64,000 nucleotides of DNA from Batkoa obscura (lineage: Eukaryota > Entomophthoromycota > Entomophthoromycetes > Entomophthorales > Batkoaceae). The DNA lies in assembly GCA_030770535.1 (NCBI GenBank), contig JASVEC010000007.1, positions 1,426,001 through 1,490,000 on the forward strand. The letters are read 5' to 3'. The position numbers were made by a program, and so were the translations under genes. Each line of letters opens with the position of its first letter. Position 1 is the first letter of the stretch. Shown here one piece after another: positions 58,267 to 64,000 of the stretch. The notes under the pieces are model-generated. The model worked only from the letters and a program-made list of their open reading frames with translations, did not search any database and was not told where the DNA came from.

Positions 58267-59802
58267 TTATCTATGTTTTACAATTCCAATCATTTGATCA
58301 AACTCTTCCTCCATCGCCAATTTATTTAAATTTTTAGCCATTAAACGATGAGGATGACAAATAGTTAATATTTCTTCTGATTTTAAAGGTGGTGGAATTT
58401 GATAAACAAATTCCCTACAAGATAAACAATTACTAATTGGTAAGATATGTTTATTACCAAAATACCCGGTTAATTCTTCATCTTTCATTCTTTGATTGCT
58501 TGGTTTTAATATTGGATTCATTATTTTGTTTTCATAAGTTAAATCTTGAATATCTTTTTCTTTATTGAGTTCACCTTCTTTTTGATCATTAATAATGTTA
58601 TTATTTATTTCGGTTATTTCAATACTTTTATTACTTTGAGTTATTAACTTATCTGCTGCTTCAATATCAATAACTACTTCTTCTCTTATCATATTTAAAT
58701 CAGTATCCGTTAAATTTTCTTTGTTATATGAATCTTTTTCAAAAACAGTTACATTTTGGTTACTATCTTGATCAATTTTCTTCTCCTCTTGATTTACTTT
58801 AGTTGGTGTTTGATTATTACTATTATTACTATTACTACTATTAAATTTTGATAATTTATCTGGAGTACGATATGATTTTACTTTAGGTTTGACCCAATTA
58901 TAAGTAGGTATGGGAAATTGAGGAACTAACTTTCTATATTTTGGTTTGTCTTCTTGATCTATAGCTTCCACTAACTTATCATCCATATCTTCATATGTTC
59001 TTTTACCCTTTTCTTCTATATCTTCATCTCTATTAAATACTTTGATTGGTCGATTTAATTTTCTAATTAATTTTGGATATGGATTTTTTTCTAGTTTATT
59101 TAATACATCTTCTTCAATACTATCATTTAGTAATTTAATTCGTTCGATTGAACAACGAGCTATATATAATTGATATGTATGTTTAGTAATATTACGAATA
59201 TTGTTATCTTTATCTGATAAAGCAAAACCAATTGCTTTTTCGATAGGAATTTGAAACTCAATTACACTTCTCTTTGTTGAGACATAAATAAAATAATCAA
59301 TAAGTATAATACAAGATTCTCTAACAAAAGTATTTGAATTACTATCTTTTAAAACCTTTAAAAATTCCAATATCATCTCTTTATAAGGAAAGCTAATTAC
59401 TATATTAGATAATGTAACATGTCCTCTTTCTCTAATAACTCGATTTTTACCTAATATCTTTAACAAAGCGGGGACGATATATGGTATAAATAGTTGAAAT
59501 TTTCCTTTTAAACCTTGAGCCAATACACTAACTAAATCTTGGGTTGCTAACGATAATTTGGTTCTATCCGTCAAGATGGAATTTTTTAAGGTCTCTACAA
59601 TGTTAAATAACAAATCTTTACTGTTTGGACACTCAAAATAACCTTCATCTTTGATTAAGATTGTTTTTAATAATTTCATTTTACTCTCATATTTATCCCA
59701 ATTTTCACTATTTTCAGGTTCTTCAAATACAAGTTGACAATCTGATATGATTCGCTTTAAGTCGCGACTACGCTCTTCCATGGTCTTGGTGTGGTACGAC
59801 AT
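58267..59802 (-). CDS. TOG/HEAT-repeat protein, CLASP-like
   Basis: Single exon, 511 aa from the ATG at 59802. The frame is open up to an ATG at 59862, but the added 20 residues look hydrophobic and untypical. Residues about 10-230 form HEAT-like helices: ENWDKYESKMKLLKTIL, TDRTKLSLATQDLVSVLAQG, VPALLKILGKNRVIRERGHV and KHTYQLYIARC. This is the pattern of a single CLASP N-terminal TOG domain that binds tubulin. The rest is low-complexity, Ser/Asn/Glu-rich, without a second TOG domain, unlike full-length CLASP/Stu1 (1,400 aa or more). It is a minimal or shortened relative; the neighbour context does not help. Confidence 0.7.
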   Translation of the reverse strand: MSYHTKTMEERSRDLKRIISDCQLVFEEPENSENWDKYESKMKLLKTILIKDEGYFECPNSKDLLFNIVETLKNSILTDRTKLSLATQDLVSVLAQGLKGKFQLFIPYIVPALLKILGKNRVIRERGHVTLSNIVISFPYKEMILEFLKVLKDSNSNTFVRESCIILIDYFIYVSTKRSVIEFQIPIEKAIGFALSDKDNNIRNITKHTYQLYIARCSIERIKLLNDSIEEDVLNKLEKNPYPKLIRKLNRPIKVFNRDEDIEEKGKRTYEDMDDKLVEAIDQEDKPKYRKLVPQFPIPTYNWVKPKVKSYRTPDKLSKFNSSNSNNSNNQTPTKVNQEEKKIDQDSNQNVTVFEKDSYNKENLTDTDLNMIREEVVIDIEAADKLITQSNKSIEITEINNNIINDQKEGELNKEKDIQDLTYENKIMNPILKPSNQRMKDEELTGYFGNKHILPISNCLSCREFVYQIPPPLKSEEILTICHPHRLMAKNLNKLAMEEEFDQMIGIVKHR

Positions 59803-60044
59803 TCTTTTTTTATAAAGGATTGAAAAGTTCTGTGTCTTGATTTTTAGCAAAAAACAAATCATCTAGAATTTAGAATTGATGAATTTAATCAAATGAAATA
59901 ATTTTCTGAGTTTTGTTTGAAATTTTTGTTGATGTTAGAATTTATTTACAAAATAAAAATAAAGATTGAAAATTTTAGCCCTAATCACTAGCTTATTCCA
60001 AGTAATTAATTGCTTTTTATAAACTTCAAAAAAACTTTTTTATT

Positions 60045-60300
60045 ATGATTTTTAACAATATGGATCAAAACTCTATACCCTCTAGTTTGCTTTCTATTTC
60101 AAATGACCAGCGCTATGATAGTGGTGGGACTAACTGGAGTCAGGAAAAGAATAGACAGTTATGTAAATCCTGGTATGATATTTTTAATGATAGTATAACT
60201 GGTGTAAGTCAAAAAGCTATAAATATGTAAAACAGGATATAAAAAGATTTTACAGAGATCTTTTTAAATTATGATCTTATTTAAATAAATTGCTTTTAAA
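60045..60300 (+). pseudogene. Myb/SANT-like (trihelix-type) domain fragment
   Basis: The open part (60045-60230, 61 aa) contains TNWSQEKNRQLCKSWYDIF, then NDSITGVSQKAINM. This matches the W-T-x-E-x-D-x-x-L-x-x-x-W ... D-x-x-x-G-x-x-Q-K pattern of the Myb/SANT-like domains that accompany PIF/Harbinger-type transposons and some plant and fungal host genes. Directly after its stop the same frame reads NRI-KDFTEIFLNYDLI with another stop, resembling the continuation FWxRIxxxF of such domains. It looks like a remnant, or a short gene with an unseen 3' end. Confidence 0.45.
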
Positions 60301-60877
60301 AGCTATTAAAATATAAAAAATGTATGCTAAATTTAAAAATTATAGCTAACTATTGCTTTAAAAATAATTATGTTTTTTTTTTAAAATTATTTGTATTATT
60401 TTATAAGCTAATTTTATTATTATTAATAAATACAATTAATAAAATTTAATATACCAAAAAAAAATTAATAACTGTCATATAAAAATATTTTATTATTTTT
60501 AAAGCTGTCATTTTATTTACTTTTAAATTTTTTGCTTTTTAATAGCAAATTTATAAATCATATGGGGGTGTATTTTTGTGTTTAAGAATTTTACTAACAA
60601 TCTTTCCGCTCAAATAGCGCTTAAAAGATAGAAAAAATAATGAAGTCAAAAAAGACACCCCCATATTATTAACATTAAATTATATTAATTTCAATATTTT
60701 ATATTTTACTTTATTTTAAACTGTTATAACTAGAGGTATTTGGCATTTTTCTAACTGATATTAAAATAACACCAACCAAAAATACTGTTTTAACATTTTT
60801 TCCCTTAAAACAACTAGGAGTACTTTAAATATATTTAATACACTATTTAAAGATGTAAAAAAATAGGGTTATTTAAT
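60231..60877. other. intergenic with one palindromic element
   Basis: Spacer upstream of tRNA-Val (minus). Contains element copy 14. The first 70 bp may belong to the decayed domain above. Confidence 0.6.
60559..60665 (+). mobile_element. palindromic MITE-like element, copy 14
   Basis: About 104 bp. TATGGGGGTGTATTTTTGTG start, AAATAGCGCTTAAAAGATAG centre, GACACCCCCATA end and TA flanks. Confidence 0.9.
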
Positions 60878-60950
60878 GCTTCAGCCCAGGTTCGAACTGG
60901 AGACCTTCACCTTGTAAGGGTGACGTGATAACCAACTACACTACCGAAGC
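60878..60950 (-). tRNA. tRNA-Val (UAC)
   Basis: 73-nt cloverleaf on the minus strand. Acceptor GCTTCGG/CTGAAGC, D arm TAGTGTAGTTGGTTATCAC, anticodon stem TCACC/GGTGA around CTTACAA (anticodon TAC), T arm CCAGTTCGAACCTGG. No intron. A T-run follows at about 60855-60861. Confidence 0.96.
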
Positions 60951-61764
60951 AACTTATTTAATATTTAAATATGCTATTTGTATTTAAAAATACCTAGTAT
61001 AAAGACCAATCAAGGTCAAGTTCCATAAGATCAATAGTAAATTTCTACAATACAATAATTTGGCTGATAATATGGACTTCAACTCAGATACTGATGAAAG
61101 TTATATTCTAACTTCCAGTCCTATCTTTAATAATTATTACTGTAAAGCTTATGATTAAGACCTATTATGTTAATCTTTTAGTTGGAACGTTGTTTGTAAT
61201 AATAAGGGATAGACAATTTTATAAAAATTGCGATCCTTTTAAAGTGAAAAATCAATTCGATTTCAAAAGACCTTTTCCCAATTAAAGCTGTAATAAAATA
61301 GTTGGCATTTTATGGTGAGCTTAGCGTTATGGTCAAACTTACTGTTTCAGCCTTTACTTAGGGATCTAAATCCCATCATTTTAGTCAATTAATATTCCAC
61401 TAATACTTACAAAGGACTTTATAATATGCCACCAGTAGCTTAGTTTTTGATGAAACCATTTAAAAGGAAAAGTTTCAATTTTTATACATGTGAAAAAAAA
61501 AGTTAAGTTAAAAAACCAATTATTTATTAACAATAACAAAATACTGATATACAATAGGTTGGATGAAAAAGTTAGAATTCAATAACCAAAAGCAGTCATA
61601 AGGAAGGGTGTGACGTTTAAAAAGCATTAAAATTGCTTTTACCCCAGCCAATGATCCTCCATTTAGATCCTGCCAAAGATGTTACATTGATTAGATTAAT
61701 GATATAAAAAGAATAATAATCAATTTATATCAATTATCTCTTAAATAAAAAATATTTATAAAAA
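60951..61764. other. intergenic, no gene seen
   Basis: Upstream of the fumarate reductase gene. Only a 28-codon open frame (MDFNSDTDESYIL start at 61076) stands out, too short to call. Confidence 0.55.
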
Positions 61765-63636
61765 ATGTCACAACAAATTATTGTCGTTGGTGGTGGTTTA
61801 GCTGGTCTTTCAGCAGCCCATACTATCTATGAACAAGGAGGTAATGTATGTGTAATCGATAAAAGTGCTTTCTTTGGTGGCAATAGTACTAAAGCAACCT
61901 CAGGTATTAACGGTGCTTTAACTCAAACTCAAATTCAGCAAAAAATACCAGATAGTGCTGAACTTTTCTATAATGATACCCTTAAATCCGCTCGTGATCT
62001 TGCTAGACCTGACCTTATCAAAGTACTCACATATAGCTCAGCTTCTGCTGTTGAATGGCTTAAAGAACGTTTCTCTTTAGATCTTTCTTTGATCTCTCGT
62101 TTAGGCGGACACTCTGAACCACGTACTCATCGTGGTAAAGAAAGATTTCCAGGTATGACAATCACTTATGCTTTGATGGAAAAGTTAGAAGAGCTTTCTA
62201 AGACTGAACCAAAGCGTGTAAAGATCCATAACAAAGCAAGAGTCGTTAAGTTAATTAAAGATTCTGATAATCAAGTTATTGGCGTTGAAGTTGAAAAAGA
62301 AGGTAAAAAATTTTCACAATATGGTCCAGTCATTTTAGCTACTGGTGGTTATGCCGCTGATTTCACTGATAATTCTGTACTCAAAAAACATCGTCCAGAT
62401 ATCTATGAATTACCAACAACCAATGGAGATCATTGTACTGGTGATGGTTTGAAAATGGTAATGGAAATTGGTGGTAGTGCTGTTGATCTTGAAAAAGTAC
62501 AAGTTCACCCAACAGGTCTCGTTGATCCAAAAGATCCTCAAGCTAAAGTTAAATTTTTAGCAGCTGAAGCTTTACGTGGTGTTGGTGGTTTACTTATTAA
62601 TGGAGAAGGTAAACGTTTTGTTGATGAACTTCAACATCGTGATTTTGTTACTGGAGAAATTTGGAAAACAAAGGGACCAGTTCGTTTAGTATTAAATTCA
62701 GCAGCTGGTAAAGAAATTGAATGGCATATTAAACATTATATGGGTCGTGGTCTTATGTTCAAGTTTGAAGGTGGTAAAGCTTTAGCTAAAGAAATTGGTT
62801 GTGATCCCTCAGTACTTGAAAAAACATTTAAAGATTATGTACGTGGTGCCGAATCAAAGAAGGATGAATTTAAAAAGAAATATTTCCATAATTATAATTT
62901 CAATATGGATGATACTTTTTATGTAGCTCATATGACTCCAGTACTTCATTTTACTATGGGTGGTGTTAAGATCAATGACCAAGCTCAGGTATTAAAAGAA
63001 TCCAATCCAATTGAAGGTTTATTTGCTGCTGGTGAAGTAGCAGGTGGTATCCATGGAGCTAATAGACTTGGTGGTTCAGCTTTATTGACTTGTGTTGTTT
63101 ATGGTAGAGTAGCTGGTTCTTCAGCATGTCGTTATCAATATTCGAAATTAGCATCAAACAGTGATAGTCATGCTGTTAATCGTTTAGATAATATTCGTGG
63201 TCATCTTAGTCCTAATGGTGTACAGGCTAGTGTCAATGTTAATCCAGAGAATAATAAAGTTACTCTTGAACTTACATGGCCTGGATCATCTAATCAACAA
63301 CAAGATCACAACAGTGTTACCAGTGATAATAAAGTCGATGTAGATACAGTTAATGTTGGTGAAGAAAAAGTCGAAAAAACTGAAAGGAAATCAGGAGGAG
63401 ATAAAAGTATATCACTTTCTGAAGTGAATCAACATAATAAAGAAGATGATTGTTGGGTCGTTGTCAATGGACAAGTGTTAGATGTTACCAAATTTATGCA
63501 TGATCATCCAGGGGGTAAAAAAGCGATCTTATTGTTCGCCGGTAGAGATGCTAGTGAAGAATTTAATATGTTACATAAACCAGACGTAGTTCAAAAATAT
63601 GCCCCAGAAACTGTGTTGGGGAAGCTTAGTAACTAA
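61765..63636 (+). CDS. OSM1: fumarate reductase (Osm1/Frd-type flavoprotein) fused to cytochrome b5
   Basis: Single exon, 623 aa. The FAD dinucleotide motif IVVGGGLAGLSAAH opens the protein. The flavocytochrome c family blocks follow: GGNSTKATSGING, SRLGGHSEPRTHRG, TNGDHCTGDGLKM, VQVHPTGLVDP and the FAD/substrate end AGEVAGGIHGANRLGGSALL. The active-site Arg/His residues of fumarate reductase appear in these segments. From about 545 a cytochrome b5 domain follows, with heme ligands in DHPGGKKA (H581) and NMLHKPD (H604). Fumarate reduction reoxidises FADH2 when oxygen is low, and in yeast supports Ero1 in the ER. There is no signal or presequence at the chosen ATG. The b5 fusion is common in fungi. 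Confidence 0.95.
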   Translation: MSQQIIVVGGGLAGLSAAHTIYEQGGNVCVIDKSAFFGGNSTKATSGINGALTQTQIQQKIPDSAELFYNDTLKSARDLARPDLIKVLTYSSASAVEWLKERFSLDLSLISRLGGHSEPRTHRGKERFPGMTITYALMEKLEELSKTEPKRVKIHNKARVVKLIKDSDNQVIGVEVEKEGKKFSQYGPVILATGGYAADFTDNSVLKKHRPDIYELPTTNGDHCTGDGLKMVMEIGGSAVDLEKVQVHPTGLVDPKDPQAKVKFLAAEALRGVGGLLINGEGKRFVDELQHRDFVTGEIWKTKGPVRLVLNSAAGKEIEWHIKHYMGRGLMFKFEGGKALAKEIGCDPSVLEKTFKDYVRGAESKKDEFKKKYFHNYNFNMDDTFYVAHMTPVLHFTMGGVKINDQAQVLKESNPIEGLFAAGEVAGGIHGANRLGGSALLTCVVYGRVAGSSACRYQYSKLASNSDSHAVNRLDNIRGHLSPNGVQASVNVNPENNKVTLELTWPGSSNQQQDHNSVTSDNKVDVDTVNVGEEKVEKTERKSGGDKSISLSEVNQHNKEDDCWVVVNGQVLDVTKFMHDHPGGKKAILLFAGRDASEEFNMLHKPDVVQKYAPETVLGKLSN

Positions 63637-63872
63637 GGCTGAATAAATATATTATTTTTATTTAAAGATGTGTGGAATTTTTGTTATTTTTGCTATTTTT
63701 GCTATTTTTGCTTTTAGTCTTTTAAAAAGTATTTTATGAATTTTTTTGAGTTAGATCAATGCCAAGCTTGTAAAATTTTAATGATGTGGTCTATTTGATG
63801 AAGTTTAAATTATCAAATGTGTAAAAATCAATTTTATCTTTTTTAAAACTTTTTAAAACAATCATTCAAATA

Positions 63873-64000
63873 ATGACTTCAACAGAGTGGACTGAGCTGA
63901 CAAAGGAGAGTAAAAAATTAACGCGAGAGATTGAACTTAAATTAAGTAATATCAATCAGTTTTATTTAAAAAAAGAAAAGGAAGGGGAAGAGATAAGCAA
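63873..64000 (+). CDS. GOS1: Golgi SNARE Gos1/GOSR1, 5' part
   Basis: Partial, cut by the window end. The first 42 or so codons include MTSTEWTELTKESKKLTREI followed by ELKLSNINQF, close to the N-terminus of Gos1/GOS28 (WxxLxxxARxLExxLDxKLxxF). Gos1 is a Qb-SNARE of intra-Golgi transport. Splice sites and SNARE motif lie outside the window. Confidence 0.75.
   Translation, partial: MTSTEWTELTKESKKLTREIELKLSNINQFYLKKEKEGEEIS

Noticed and set aside
59803-59862. Upstream ATG of the CLASP-like gene
   Set aside because: It adds 20 untypical residues before the MSYHTKTMEE start, which itself begins the helical domain.

Overview
This window looks like nuclear DNA of a fungus. It is very AT-rich. 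Nearly every gene is interrupted by short GT-AG introns, mostly 45 to 120 nt, often with a CTAAC-like branch point. The gene set includes two cell-wall beta-1,3-glucan enzymes (GH72 and GH17), a secreted tyrosinase, an AzgA-type purine permease and a fumarate reductase fused to cytochrome b5. A TMEM8/myomaker-like CREST protein, a GON4L-like Myb regulator and an MFSD1-like carrier sit beside them. The combination suggests an early-diverging fungus (a zoopagomycotan or entomophthoralean lineage would fit), but that placement is inference from gene content and base composition only.

Layout. 1-12 kb: gene-poor left end with three copies of a short palindromic element, then a TMEM8-like membrane protein, a GH72 wall transglycosylase, a divergent Gtr2/RagC - Vps37 pair, and ERO1. 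12-25 kb: a GH17 glucanase, cyclin C, an Erd1-like EXS protein, a Ser/Thr-rich secreted protein, a DUF2306-like membrane protein, tyrosinase and a small secreted protein. 25-38 kb: tRNA-Cys, a lipase, Fra2/BolA, a small unknown protein, the kinase Iks1, a fatty-acid elongase, the SDH assembly factor Sdh7/SDHAF3 and a nine-exon GON4L-like Myb gene. 38-45.6 kb: gene-poor, with a second identical but inverted tRNA-Cys, a dense group of palindromic elements and one unknown two-TM protein. 45.6-54.7 kb: DJ-1, a tandem pair of mercaptopyruvate sulfurtransferase genes, tRNA-Lys, an MFSD1-like transporter and an unknown TM protein. 54.7-64 kb: purine permease, a TOG/CLASP-like protein, a decayed Myb/SANT-like fragment, tRNA-Val, the fumarate reductase-cytochrome b5 fusion and the 5' end of the Golgi SNARE gene GOS1.

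Themes. Several genes serve the secretory and endolysosomal system (ERO1, Erd1-like, Gos1, Vps37, Gtr2, MFSD1-like) and the cell surface (GH72, GH17, Ser-rich protein, tyrosinase). Another group concerns iron-sulfur, thiol or redox handling (Fra2/BolA, Sdh7, DJ-1, sulfurtransferases, fumarate reductase). They do not form an operon or an obvious metabolic cluster.

The clearest non-genic structure is a family of about 100 bp palindromic, MITE-like elements: 14 recognisable copies and at least 3 decayed ones, with ends TGGGG(A/G)TG...CAT(C)CCCA and mostly a 2-bp TA target duplication. All lie outside exons. I saw no large novel system. The points most worth a second look are this element family, the altered acid/base loop of the GH72 enzyme, the unequal evolution of the duplicated sulfurtransferases, the bacterial-type lipase and a few genes visible only after splicing, such as the BolA gene with a 19-nt exon.
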